Below are positions 8,885-18,052 of a stretch of 64,000 bases of DNA, piece by piece. Origin of the DNA: an uncultured Alphaproteobacteria bacterium (GTDB taxonomy: Bacteria; Pseudomonadota; Alphaproteobacteria; GCA-2731375); contig CATOSZ010000003.1 of NCBI GenBank assembly GCA_951812805.1, forward strand, positions 1,442,557 to 1,506,556, read 5' to 3'. Under the pieces are notes generated by a model that saw only the letters and a list, made by a program, of their open reading frames with translations, was not told where the DNA came from and ran no database searches. Both the position numbers and the translations under genes were made by a program. The first letter of the stretch is position 1. The number at the start of each line of letters is the position of its first letter.

Positions 8885-10816
8885 ATGGGACGTTTTTGGG
8901 ACGCCGCGGTCACTGCGGCGAGCCTTGTGTGTGTCTTCGGAGCGGGTCTGGCCTGTTCCCTCGAGGCGAGCGCGGCGAAGGCCGCAACCTATCGCGAGAC
9001 GCCGTCGCTGGAGGCCGACGTCGAGGCGGGCAAGCTGGCGCCGGTCACGGAACGGTTGCCGGCGGTGCCACGTGTCGTCGCACTCGACGGCGAAGGCCTG
9101 TCGATCGGCAAGCACGGCGGCCAGCTGAAGACCCTGATCGGCCGGGCCAAGGACGTCCGCCTGCTGGTGGTCTATGGCTATGCCCGTCTCGTCGTCTACG
9201 ACGAAAACTTCGAGATCGTCCCCGACATCGCGGAGAAGGTGGAGATCGAGGAAGGCCGCCGCTTTACCTTCCACCTGCGCAAGGGACACAAATGGTCCGA
9301 CGGCATGCCCTTCAGCGCCGAGGACTTTCGCTACTTCTGGGAAGACGTGGCGAACAATCCGGACCTCTCGCCCGCGGGCCCGCCGAAGACGTTCCTCGTC
9401 GGCGGCAAGCCGCCGCAGTTCGAGGTGATCGACGCGCAAACGATCCGCTATACCTGGGACGCGCCCAATCCCTATTTCCTGCCCCGCATCGCCGGCGCCT
9501 CGCCGATGTTCATCCATCGGCCCTCGCACTACCTCAAGCGGTTCCACGAAAAATACGCCGATCTCGAAACCCTGAAGGCAGCCCTGAAAAAGGCGAAACG
9601 GCGAAACTGGGCGGCCCTGCACAACCGCCTCGACAACATGTACCGCTTCGACAATCCGGCCCTTCCGACCCTGCAGCCGTGGATCAACGAGACCAAACCG
9701 CCCTCGACCCGCTTCGTCGCCAGACGCAATCCCTATTTCCACCGCGTCGACGCGGAGGGGCGGCAACTCCCCTATCTCGATTCCGTCGTGATGAGCGTTT
9801 CGGACGGCAAGCTCATCCCCGCCAAGGCCGGCACCGGCGAGGTGGACATTCAGGCCCGCAGCCTGTTCTTCAACAACTACACCTTCCTCAAGGAAAACGA
9901 GGCGGCACACGGCTTCAAGATCAATTTGTGGCGTATCGCCAAAGGCTCGCAGATGGCGATCTATCCGAATCTCAATGTCAACGACGAGGTCTGGCGCAAG
10001 CTCTTCCGTGATGTCCGCTTCCGCCGCGCACTCTCCATCGCCATCGATCGCGAGGCGGTCAACGAAACGATGTTTTTCGGTCTCGCGGATGCAGCCGCCA
10101 ACACGGTGCTGCAAGGCAGCGCCCTGTTCAAGGAGGCGTACCGCGACGCCTGGACGGAATACGACCCCGATGCCGCGTCGGACCTGCTGGACGAGATCGG
10201 CCTGGAGGAGACCAACGACGACGATATCCGCCTGCTGCCCGACGGCCGGCCGATGGAAATCATCGTCGAGACGGCCGGCGAGGACACCGAACAATCCGAC
10301 ATCCTCCAGCTGGTCGAGGAAAACTTGCGCGAGATCGGCGTCAAACTGTTCATCAAGCCGCTGCAACGCACCAACCTGCGCAATCGGATCTTCGCCGGAT
10401 TGACGCAGATGAGCGTGTGGACCGGGCTGGAGAACGGCGTGCCGTCGGCCAACACACCGCCGAGCGAGCTGGCCCCCACCTCGCAGCAGCAGCTGCACTG
10501 GCCGAAATGGGGCCAGCACTACGACACCAGCGGCCAGGCGGGCGATCCGCCCGATCTGCCGGAAGCGAAGAAGCTGCTGGACCTCAACTCAGCCTGGCTC
10601 ACCGCCCCGGACAAGGCCGCGCGGGAGGCGATCTGGCATGAAATGCTGCAGATCCATGCCGATCAGGTCTTCAACATCGGCCTGATTTCCGGCGTCAAGC
10701 AGCCGGTCGTGGTGAAGGCGGGCGTGCGCAACGTGCCCGAAGAAGGCATCTACAACTGGGATCCGGGTGCGCAACTCGGCGTCTATCGCCCCGACACGTT
10801 CTGGCTCGATCGCTAG
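8885..10816 (+). CDS. Peptide ABC importer, substrate-binding protein
   Basis: A 643-residue periplasmic solute-binding protein of the SBP_bac_5 (peptide/nickel/opine) class. Residues 1-33 form a signal peptide (AAVTAASLVCVFGAGLACS, followed by an Ala-rich cleavage region). The fold signature FTFHLRKGHKWSDGMPFSAEDF is near residue 120, and FRRALSIAIDREAVNE is near residue 378. It is longer than OppA-type proteins and close in size to YejA-type ones. It lies between the fused ATPase and the first permease and probably sets substrate choice. The ligand cannot be deduced from the sequence. Confidence 0.9.
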   Translation: MGRFWDAAVTAASLVCVFGAGLACSLEASAAKAATYRETPSLEADVEAGKLAPVTERLPAVPRVVALDGEGLSIGKHGGQLKTLIGRAKDVRLLVVYGYARLVVYDENFEIVPDIAEKVEIEEGRRFTFHLRKGHKWSDGMPFSAEDFRYFWEDVANNPDLSPAGPPKTFLVGGKPPQFEVIDAQTIRYTWDAPNPYFLPRIAGASPMFIHRPSHYLKRFHEKYADLETLKAALKKAKRRNWAALHNRLDNMYRFDNPALPTLQPWINETKPPSTRFVARRNPYFHRVDAEGRQLPYLDSVVMSVSDGKLIPAKAGTGEVDIQARSLFFNNYTFLKENEAAHGFKINLWRIAKGSQMAIYPNLNVNDEVWRKLFRDVRFRRALSIAIDREAVNETMFFGLADAAANTVLQGSALFKEAYRDAWTEYDPDAASDLLDEIGLEETNDDDIRLLPDGRPMEIIVETAGEDTEQSDILQLVEENLREIGVKLFIKPLQRTNLRNRIFAGLTQMSVWTGLENGVPSANTPPSELAPTSQQQLHWPKWGQHYDTSGQAGDPPDLPEAKKLLDLNSAWLTAPDKAAREAIWHEMLQIHADQVFNIGLISGVKQPVVVKAGVRNVPEEGIYNWDPGAQLGVYRPDTFWLDR

Positions 10817-10962
10817 AGCATGTTTCACGGCGGTCGATGGCTGTTCGCCAATCCAGGTTTTGGAATGGCTTCCGGACAAACTTTTGAACTTTTCCAAGAC
10901 TTGGCGCGAGGGCGAGCGTCTGCGATAGTCGTCTAGGATTCCCAGGGGACGCGGAGCGTCGG

Positions 10963-11988
10963 ATGTTTGGTTACGTGGTGCAGCGGGTCTTGATCATGAT
11001 CCCGACGCTGCTGGTGGTCAGCATCGCCACCTTTGTGATCATTCAGGCGCCGCCCGGGGACTATCTCTCGAATGAGATCGCCGAGCTGCTCGAGCAGGGC
11101 GACAAAGCCGCTGCGGAGAAGCTCGAATTCCTGCGCAAGGAATTCGGCCTCGACAAGCCGATGCTGGAGCAGTACGCGGTCTGGCTCGGCGTCTGGCCGG
11201 GAACCAACGGTTATTCCGGCATCCTGCAAGGCGATCTCGGCTGGTCCTTCGAATTCCAGCAGCCCGTCCTCGACGTGGTCGGCGATCGATTGCTGCTCTC
11301 CTTCGTGCTGAACTTCGTCACCATCCTCTTCGTTTATGCCGTCAGCTTTCCGATCGGCGTCTATACCGCGGTCCGGCAATATTCCTTCGGCGATCACGCG
11401 ATGACCTTCGTCGGCTATATCGGGCTGGCGACGCCGAACTTCCTGCTGGCCCTGATCCTGCTGTTTCTCGCCAAGACCTGGTTCGGCGTCTCCATCGGCG
11501 GCCTGATGGACGACGAGTTCATCGGCCAGCCGATGTCCTGGGACAAGTTCGTCTCGGTCATGCAGCATCTGGTCGTGCCGGTGATCGTCATCGGCACGTC
11601 CGGCACCGCCGGCATGATCCGGCGCCTGCGCGCCAACCTGCTGGACGAGTTGCAGAAACAATATGTGGTGACGGCGCGGACCAAGGGCATGCGGCCGACC
11701 CGCCTGCTGATCAAGTATCCCCTGCGCATGGCCCTCAACCCCTTCGTCGCCGACATCGGCAATCTGCTGCCGCAGATGATCTCCGGCTCGGCCATCGTCG
11801 CCGTGGTGATGAGCCTGCCGACCTCCGGCCCGATGCTGGTGCATGCGCTGCAGAGCCAGGACCAGTATCTCGCCGGCTCGTTCCTGCTCTTCCTCTCCTT
11901 CCTCACGGTGATCGGGATGTTCGTTTCCGATCTGCTGCTGGCGGTCCTCGATCCCCGGATCCGGCTGGGCGCGGAGGCGGGCCGATGA
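10963..11988 (+). CDS. Peptide ABC importer, permease 1 (OppB/YejB type)
   Basis: A 341-residue inner-membrane permease. Its N-terminal helix, MFGYVVQRVLIMIPTLLVVS, is typical of OppB/YejB, and about six membrane segments follow. The EAA-type cytoplasmic loop that contacts the ATPase is near residues 220-250 (YVVTARTKGMRPTRLLIKY). A 146-bp gap separates it from the binding-protein gene; that gap holds no gene, and no convincing terminator was found. The reading frame overlaps the second permease by four bases. Confidence 0.92.
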   Translation: MFGYVVQRVLIMIPTLLVVSIATFVIIQAPPGDYLSNEIAELLEQGDKAAAEKLEFLRKEFGLDKPMLEQYAVWLGVWPGTNGYSGILQGDLGWSFEFQQPVLDVVGDRLLLSFVLNFVTILFVYAVSFPIGVYTAVRQYSFGDHAMTFVGYIGLATPNFLLALILLFLAKTWFGVSIGGLMDDEFIGQPMSWDKFVSVMQHLVVPVIVIGTSGTAGMIRRLRANLLDELQKQYVVTARTKGMRPTRLLIKYPLRMALNPFVADIGNLLPQMISGSAIVAVVMSLPTSGPMLVHALQSQDQYLAGSFLLFLSFLTVIGMFVSDLLLAVLDPRIRLGAEAGR

Positions 11989-13172
11989 CACTCGCGGACC
12001 GCCGTCCCGAACACTGGGTGAGCGACGAGCCCTTCGATCCGCATACGATCGAGCGGCTGACGCCGGAGCAGGAGAAGTTCTACCTGGCAGGCCAGTGGAA
12101 ACTGATGTGGTGGAAGCTGCGCCGCCATCCGCTCGCCGTAGCCAGTGGCATCTTCCTGCTGCTGCTCTACCTGACGATTCTGATTTCCGAGATCGTCGCG
12201 CCACATGGCCTCTCGAAACGGCACGCGCGCTTCATCTACGCACCGCCGCAGTCGATCCATTTCTTCCACGACGGCTCGTTCGTCGGGCCCTTCGTCTACG
12301 CCTACAAGCGCAGCAAGGACCGCAAGACGCTGAAGCGGATCTACACCGATGACCCGACCAAGGTCCAACCCATCGGCTTTTTCTGCCAGGGCGACAAGTA
12401 CAAGCTTTGGGGCCTGTTCAAGATGCGGCTGCATCTCTTCTGCGCCGAACGGACGACCAAGAAAGGCAAGGTGAAGTCGGCCCCGATCTTCCTCTTCGGC
12501 ACGGACCGGCTGGGCCGCGACATCTTCAGCCGCGTGATCTACGGCGCGCGTATATCGCTCACGGTGGGCCTCATCGGCATCACCATCAGCTTCGTCATCG
12601 GCCTCACGCTCGGCGGGCTCGCCGGCTACTACGGCGGCTGGGTCGACAATGTCGTGCAGCGCATGATCGAGATGCTCCGCTCCTTCCCGGAACTGCCGCT
12701 CTGGATGGCGCTTTCGGCGGCCCTGCCGGTGACTTGGAGCCCGGTCGGCGTCTTTGTCGGTATCACCGTGATTCTGGGGCTGTTGGACTGGCCGGGGCTC
12801 GCCCGCGCCGTCCGCTCGAAGCTGTTGGCCCTGCGGGAGGAGGATTACGCCGCCGCCGCGACCCTGATGGGCGCCAGCCCCAAACGGGTGATCGCCCGCC
12901 ACCTGCTGCCCAATTTCATGAGCCACATCATCGCCTCGCTCACCCTCTCGATCCCCTCGATGATCCTGGGGGAGACGGCGCTGAGCTTCCTCGGCCTCGG
13001 CCTCCGGCCGCCGATCACCAGCTGGGGCGTGCTGTTGAACGAGGCCCAGAACATCAACGCGGTCGCCATCTATCCCTGGCTGATCCTGCCGATGGTGCCG
13101 GTGATCCTGGTCGTCCTCGCCTTCAACTTCCTGGGCGACGGCTTGCGCGACGCGGCCGACCCCTACAAATAG
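11985..13172 (+). CDS. Peptide ABC importer, permease 2 (OppC/YejE type)
   Basis: A 395-residue permease. The first helix is at about residues 44-62 (LAVASGIFLLLLYLTILISE). A long periplasmic insertion with Lys-rich sequence then precedes the conserved FGTDRLGRDIFSRVIYGARIS near residue 170, and the remaining helices follow. The EAA loop is EDYAAAATLMGASPKRVIARH. The insertion is characteristic of YejE-type rather than OppC-type subunits. The gene overlaps permease 1 (ATGA) and ends three bases before the convergent adenylate cyclase gene. Confidence 0.92.
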   Translation: MTLADRRPEHWVSDEPFDPHTIERLTPEQEKFYLAGQWKLMWWKLRRHPLAVASGIFLLLLYLTILISEIVAPHGLSKRHARFIYAPPQSIHFFHDGSFVGPFVYAYKRSKDRKTLKRIYTDDPTKVQPIGFFCQGDKYKLWGLFKMRLHLFCAERTTKKGKVKSAPIFLFGTDRLGRDIFSRVIYGARISLTVGLIGITISFVIGLTLGGLAGYYGGWVDNVVQRMIEMLRSFPELPLWMALSAALPVTWSPVGVFVGITVILGLLDWPGLARAVRSKLLALREEDYAAAATLMGASPKRVIARHLLPNFMSHIIASLTLSIPSMILGETALSFLGLGLRPPITSWGVLLNEAQNINAVAIYPWLILPMVPVILVVLAFNFLGDGLRDAADPYK

Positions 13173-13175
13173 CCT

Positions 13176-14525
13176 TCAGGCCAGCACCACGAGATCGACC
13201 GGGCTTTCGACGCCTTCGACGGTGCGGGCGGGAAGGTGCTCCGGCGGCAGGGCGGGACGGAAGCCCTCCGCCTCGGCACGGGCGAGGGTTTCGGCCGTCG
13301 TCATTGCCCGCGCGCCCTCGACCTTGTTCTGTTTCTCGAGCTTGGCGGCGAGGTTGACCGGTTCGCCGATCACGGTGAATTCCAGGCGGCTGTCGTCGCC
13401 GACGGCGCCGAACACCACCGGGCCGACGGCGACGGCGAAGCCGATCTCCAGTGGCGTGAGGCCGCGGGCCCGGCGCGCCGCGCGCCAATCCTCCGCCTCC
13501 TGCAGCAAGGCTTCCAACGAATAGAGCGCATCCGCCGCCGTCGTTTCGCTGGCATCGGAGACGCCGAAGGTGGCGAGAATGCCGTCGCCCAGGAACTTGT
13601 CGATCGAGCCGCCGTGCGCCTGGATCACGCTCACCATGCGGCGCTGATATTCGGCCAGGATCGCCATCAGCTGGTCCGGATCGCTCGTCATCGCCAAACG
13701 CGTGAAACCCCGGATGTCGGTTACCAGCACCGCCGCCTCGCGCATCTCGCCCCGGCCGGGCAGGATCCGGTCCTCGGCATGGGTGATGTGGTTGGCGATC
13801 TCCGGCGCGAAAAAGCGTTCCAGATCCCGGTGCGCCGCTTCCTCGGAGACGGCGGCGACCAGCAACCGTCGCGCCCGCATCAGCGCCAAGGCCAGAATCG
13901 CGGTGGTCAGCAGGATGGCGATGATCTTGTCGAACTCCGCCCCGATCAGCACCTTCGCCGAGGTCATGTAGGCGACGTAATCGTTGGTGATCGACATACC
14001 CGGCGCTTCGGAGGTGAGAAGTGCATACTGCAACAACGCCAACCAGCCGAGCGCCGCGGTCCCGCCTGCCAGCAGCACATAGCCGGCCGAGAAGCGTAAG
14101 CCGCGAAGCGCCACGAAGATGAACACATAGAGCAGAGTCGGCGCCTTCAGGTAGAAAGCCGCCGGCTGGCCGTATTGCAGATGGAAACTCCAGATCAGTC
14201 CCATCAGCAGCGCCATGTCGAAAAAGACGGAGAGCGCCAGAAACCAGGGCGGGGCGAAGGCACGGCGCAGCAGCATCAGACGCAACAGTGAAAACCCGAT
14301 ATAGAGCACCAGGGCCACCGGTACGGGCGCAAAGGTCCGCTCGACCGCGAAAGTCTTGGGCGCCAGGATATAGAGCGCGGTCCACACACAGCCGATCAGC
14401 AGCTGCGCCGCGGCGATCAGCCGTTCGCTCTCGATCTCCCGCTCGGCGATCAGGCGGGCGACGCGCTCGGGCGGCGTCGATTCGACACCGGCGCCGAGCA
14501 ACAGGCGTTGCAGCCGCTCGAGCAT
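13176..14525 (-). CDS. Membrane-bound class III adenylate/guanylate cyclase
   Basis: 449 residues. About six hydrophobic helices span residues 40-230, and a class III cyclase domain follows. Metal-binding Asp residues are in AAVLVTDIRGFTRLA and DKFLGDGILATFG. The transition-state pattern is GEPVNLAAKLEKQNK, which keeps Asn but has Lys where Arg is usual. The start at 14525 follows a good ribosome site (GAGGGAG). The enzyme should make cAMP or cGMP from a membrane signal. It is convergent with the peptide importer and diverges from the P450 gene. It is clearly different from the cyclase-like protein at 60338-61489, which has no membrane helices. Confidence 0.88.
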   Translation of the reverse strand: MLERLQRLLLGAGVESTPPERVARLIAEREIESERLIAAAQLLIGCVWTALYILAPKTFAVERTFAPVPVALVLYIGFSLLRLMLLRRAFAPPWFLALSVFFDMALLMGLIWSFHLQYGQPAAFYLKAPTLLYVFIFVALRGLRFSAGYVLLAGGTAALGWLALLQYALLTSEAPGMSITNDYVAYMTSAKVLIGAEFDKIIAILLTTAILALALMRARRLLVAAVSEEAAHRDLERFFAPEIANHITHAEDRILPGRGEMREAAVLVTDIRGFTRLAMTSDPDQLMAILAEYQRRMVSVIQAHGGSIDKFLGDGILATFGVSDASETTAADALYSLEALLQEAEDWRAARRARGLTPLEIGFAVAVGPVVFGAVGDDSRLEFTVIGEPVNLAAKLEKQNKVEGARAMTTAETLARAEAEGFRPALPPEHLPARTVEGVESPVDLVVLA

Positions 14526-14729
14526 CCCATTCTCCCTCGTTGCGGTCGAATCTGGCCCTCGCCGCGGCGGGGGTGGAGTCACGTTTCGGGCGGCGCCATC
14601 ACTTTCGCGTGCCCCCTGCCGCCCTTGAAGGGGCAATACCCGCCATGGCGTCGCTGGCAGGGAGGATCGTGGCACGGGAGGGAAGCTCGGGCTACACTCG
14701 ATCCACAATGCATCACGAAAGGCGGTGCC

Positions 14730-15902
14730 ATGACCCGCCCGCCGGAACATAGTATCGATCTCGCCGCCTTCTGGGCGGACCCCTATCCCGTGCTGGCGAA
14801 ACTGAGGGCCGAAGCGCCGATCGCCCGCATCCCCGAACTCGGCGCCACGCTGCTGACCCGGCGCGACGACATCATGGCCTCGGAAAAGCGGATCGAGATC
14901 TTCAGCTCCGACCAGCCGGACGGCCTGATGACCCGCCTGATGGGACAGAACCTGATGCGAAAGGACGGCGCCGCACATCAGGTCGAGCGCAAGCTGATCA
15001 TGCCGTCCTTCTCGACGCGCACCGTGGCCGGCACCTGGCGTGCCCGCTTCGAGGCCCGGGCGCGGGACATTCTGGACGCGCTGGCGCCCGCCGGCCGGGC
15101 CGACCTGTTCGATGCCTACGCCCGCCGCCTGTCGGGCGAGGCGCTGCGTGACATCACCGGCCTCACCAACTTAGGCTGGCGCGAGATGGACGCGGTCAGC
15201 CAGGGCATGATCGACGGCATCGCCAACTACGCGGGCGACCCGGGGGTCGAGGCCCGCTGTCACGAGGCGACCGGCACCATCGATGCGGCGATCGACGACA
15301 TCCTGCCGGCGACCACGAAAAGCCCCAATCCGGGCATGCTGTCGGTGCTGGCGGCGGCCGGCATGGCGCCGCCTTCGATCCGCGCCAACATCAAGCTCGC
15401 GATTTCCGGCGGCCAGAACGAGCCGCGCGACGCCATCGCGGGCACGATCTGGGCCCTGCTGACCCACCCGGCGCAACTGGCGTCGGTCCGGGACGGCCGG
15501 GTTTCCTGACTGCAGGCCTTCGAGGAATATGCGCGCTGGATGTCGCCGATCGGCATGTCGCCGCGCCGCATCGCCCGCCCGCACCGGATCGGCGGCGTGG
15601 CGCTGGAGCCGGAAGAGCGGGTGTTCCTGATGTATGGCTCCGCCAACCGCGACGAGGCGCATTTCCCGGCCGCGGACCGCTTCGACATCACGCGCGACGC
15701 CTCCAAGAGCATCGCCTTCGGCGCCGGGCCGCATTTCTGCCCGGGCGCCGCGGCGAGCCGGACGCTGATCGCCGAGGTCGCGCTGCCGCTCGCCTTCGAA
15801 CGCCTGCCCGGGCTCGCCCTCGACGACGCCCGGCCGACCCGTTTCGGCGGCTGGGCCTTCCGCGGCCCGCTCGAACTGCATGCCATCTGGCGCGGCGGTT
15901 GA
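14730..15902 (+). pseudogene. Cytochrome P450 with an in-frame TGA
   Basis: Read through the TGA at 15507-15509, the frame encodes about 390 residues of a soluble bacterial P450. The I-helix segment ISGGQNEPRDAIAG lies before the stop. The K-helix ExxR (EYAR), the haem loop FGAGPHFCPGAAA with its Cys ligand, and the C-terminus all lie after it in the same frame. The flanking context, RDGRVS-stop-LQAFEEYARWMSPIG, fits a Trp codon (TGG) changed to TGA by one transition. Without readthrough the product lacks its haem ligand and cannot be a working P450. The start at 14730 has AAAGG before it. The next gene begins two bases after its stop. Confidence 0.85.
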
Positions 15903-15903
15903 G

Positions 15904-16449
15904 ATGGATCTGCCGCGCTCTATCGCCGGCGACCGCTTCACCCTCCGCCCGCACCGGATGGCCGATATCGACGACGTCCTGTCCTACGCCGACGACGCCG
16001 AATGGTCGCGCTTTCTCACCGCCCCCTCGCCCTATGGCCGGCAAGACGCCGTCGATTTCCTCGAACTGGTCCGTGCGCTGCCCTGGGCGGAGCATCCGAA
16101 CTGGGCCCTGATCGTCGAGGGCCGGGTGTCCGGCAACGTCAATCTGCGCATCGCGGACGAGGGCCGGAGCGCCGAGATCGGCTACGGCCTGGCCCGCCGG
16201 CATTGGGGCCGGGGCCTGGCGACGGCGGCGGCCGGCCTGGTCGTCGATACGGCCTTCGCCACCCTGCCGGATCTGGCGGCAATCCAGGCGCGCGCCGACG
16301 TGGCGAACCACGCCTCGCGCCGCGTCCTGGAAAAGCTGGGCATGCGGCTGGAGACGATACGCCACCGCGACTATCGGCTCGGGGACGAACTGCGCAACAA
16401 CGCGATCTACGGCCTCGCGCGCGAGGCCTGGACATGCCATACCGCCTGA
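15904..16449 (+). CDS. GNAT-family N-acetyltransferase (RimJ/RimL-like)
   Basis: A 181-residue acetyltransferase of the RimJ/RimL-like branch. It opens MDLPRSIAGDRFTLRPHRMAD. The acetyl-CoA pyrophosphate loop is in EIGYGLARRHWGRGLATAAA near residue 100, and the C-terminal strand NHASRRVLEKLGMRL completes the fold. It probably transfers acetyl to a protein N-terminus or a small amine; the substrate is unknown. The ATG sits one base after the P450 stop, so the two are likely co-transcribed, and a polar effect of the P450 lesion is possible. Confidence 0.85.
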   Translation: MDLPRSIAGDRFTLRPHRMADIDDVLSYADDAEWSRFLTAPSPYGRQDAVDFLELVRALPWAEHPNWALIVEGRVSGNVNLRIADEGRSAEIGYGLARRHWGRGLATAAAGLVVDTAFATLPDLAAIQARADVANHASRRVLEKLGMRLETIRHRDYRLGDELRNNAIYGLAREAWTCHTA

Positions 16450-16478
16450 AGACGCCGCAACCGGAGAGGACGGAGACC

Positions 16479-17165
16479 ATGCTCACCTTCTATTACAACG
16501 CCGCACCGAACCCGATGAAGGTCGCCCTCTTCCTGGAGGAGGCCGGCATCGACTACGAGGCCCACCCGCTGGATACCCGCAAGGGGGCACAGTTCACGCC
16601 TGAATTCCTGGCGATCAATCCCAACGCCAAGGCACCGGCCATAGTCGACGACGGCCAGGCGATCTTCGATTCCAACGCCATCCTGCTCTACCTGGCGGAG
16701 AAAACCGGCAAGTTCCTGCCCGAGGACGGCCTCGCCGCGCGGGGTGAGATGCTGTCCTGGCTGATGTTCGTCGCCTCCGGCATCGGGCCCTATTCGGGCC
16801 AGGCCGTGCATTTCAAGATGTATGCACCGGAGGAGATGGCCTACGCGGTCAACCGCTACGACTTCGAGGCGGAGCGGCACTACGGCATCCTGAACGACCG
16901 GCTCGCCGCGCGGCCCTGGATGCTGGGGGAGCGTTATACCCTGGTCGACATGGCGGTCTGGGGCTGGGCCCGGCTGATGCCCCGTGTGCTGGGCGAGGCG
17001 GGCGCCGCCAAACAGACCCACGTCAACCGCCTGGTGGCCGAGATCGACGCCCGCCCGGCGGCCAAGCGGGCCGTCGAACTCAGCCAGAGCCACGCCTTCA
17101 AGACCGAGACGGACGCGGACGCCCGGCGTCACATGTTCCCGCAGAACGAACGCATCGGGCTCTGA
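16479..17165 (+). CDS. Glutathione S-transferase family protein
   Basis: A 228-residue cytosolic GST. The thioredoxin-like N-terminal domain opens MLTFYYNAAPNPMKVALFLEEAG and carries the cis-Pro and glutathione-binding segment AKAPAIVDDGQAIFDSNAILLYL near residue 50. The helical C-terminal domain includes ERYTLVDMAVWGW, the conserved N-capping region. It resembles the YghU/YfcG-like or nu-type GSTs of proteobacteria. AGAGGACGGAG precedes the ATG. It is the last gene of the P450-GNAT-GST run, after which base composition drops sharply. Confidence 0.88.
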   Translation: MLTFYYNAAPNPMKVALFLEEAGIDYEAHPLDTRKGAQFTPEFLAINPNAKAPAIVDDGQAIFDSNAILLYLAEKTGKFLPEDGLAARGEMLSWLMFVASGIGPYSGQAVHFKMYAPEEMAYAVNRYDFEAERHYGILNDRLAARPWMLGERYTLVDMAVWGWARLMPRVLGEAGAAKQTHVNRLVAEIDARPAAKRAVELSQSHAFKTETDADARRHMFPQNERIGL

Positions 17166-17276
17166 GGGGCCGGCCCGGGCGCCGCACTCAGTCCTTCGGC
17201 GTAGAGCGGGTGATGCATCCTGCTTCCCACATAGAAAAGGCAAATAAATGACGTCCAAAGGGAAGAATTTCTTATT

Positions 17277-17555
17277 ATGAAAGAAGCATCAAAGAAAATA
17301 TTTGACTGGTATATAGAGTACTTTGTACCTTTGTATATAAAGATATTTGTAGGCTTTCTCATTCTATTTTTTATATTATTTGGCGTAGTCTTAATTATAA
17401 TTGGCGCACAGAATATTGCGTTTCACTTCCTTCATGAACCAACAACCTATCCTCAATGGCAGCTGGCAATATTCACAGCATTAATATTACTCGGGATATT
17501 TTCAATCTGGTGCGCAATACAAGGGTTTCGAAAAAACAATATTACGAAAGAGTAA
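17277..17555 (+). CDS. Small AT-rich membrane protein
   Basis: A 92-residue protein of unknown function with two predicted membrane helices (about residues 22-45, FVGFLILFFILFGVVLIIIG, and 64-84, LAIFTALILLGIFSIWCAIQG) and a short Lys/Asn-rich tail. AAAGGGAAG lies about 10 bases before the ATG. Codon use is strongly AT-rich against a GC-rich background, which indicates recent acquisition. I recognise no family. Its layout fits a small inner-membrane protein, and a holin or membrane-toxin role is possible but unsupported. Confidence 0.6.
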   Translation: MKEASKKIFDWYIEYFVPLYIKIFVGFLILFFILFGVVLIIIGAQNIAFHFLHEPTTYPQWQLAIFTALILLGIFSIWCAIQGFRKNNITKE

Positions 17556-18052
17556 TTTCTTCCACATAATTCTGAGAAGCGGTCGAAATGTCTCTCAGTC
17601 ATTATCATCTGCTCGCCGTTATCGCAAGGAACGAAGCGACTTGGCACCCAGAAATCTTCGACAGTCCTCTCAAATCTTTAACACCCGTCACACGTACTTG
17701 AATCGCTGCGATTCCGTAGCGATGGCAACAAGACGAGACAGAAGGTTGCTCCAAAGACTCACTGGTATAGTGCTAGCAACATCTGGCAACCACGGCCACC
17801 GCTGACGGTTCGCTGGGATACTGAACCAAATGAAGACGGCATCTGCCTTCGTAGGATATTGAGACTGGCTGGAGGACACGATTAGCAAAATCACGAACGG
17901 AGAGCCTGTTTCAAACATTCACCCGTACTATCCTAACATCAAGCTAAGTGGGCGTCGTTTGAAATTTTCCGTTGAGCTCTGCCGCGCAAGCAGCGACGCG
18001 CAAGCGGCGACGCGCAATACAAACAGTGTCCTGCTTCGATCTCCGATAGGGT
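17556..18052. other. Low-GC gap with a short tandem repeat, no clear gene
   Basis: About 500 bp between the small membrane protein and the SDR gene. No reading frame has good coding character. Near its right edge, 17983-18017 carries two copies and a partial third of a 14-bp unit, CGCGCAAGCRGCGA. With 17170-17555 it forms a low-GC patch that looks like a small insertion; no flanking direct repeat or integrase was found. Confidence 0.5.

Noticed and set aside
7334-10519. A 1061-codon open frame on the minus strand
   Set aside because: It lies antisense to the well-supported ABC ATPase and binding-protein genes and has no domain; long antisense frames are common in GC-rich DNA.
15507-15509. 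TGA in the P450 as selenocysteine
   Set aside because: No P450 selenoprotein is known to me, Trp fits the position, and no SECIS-like hairpin follows within 40 bases.
17688-17918. A 76-codon minus-strand frame in the AT-rich patch
   Set aside because: No ribosome site, no coding bias and no recognisable domain.
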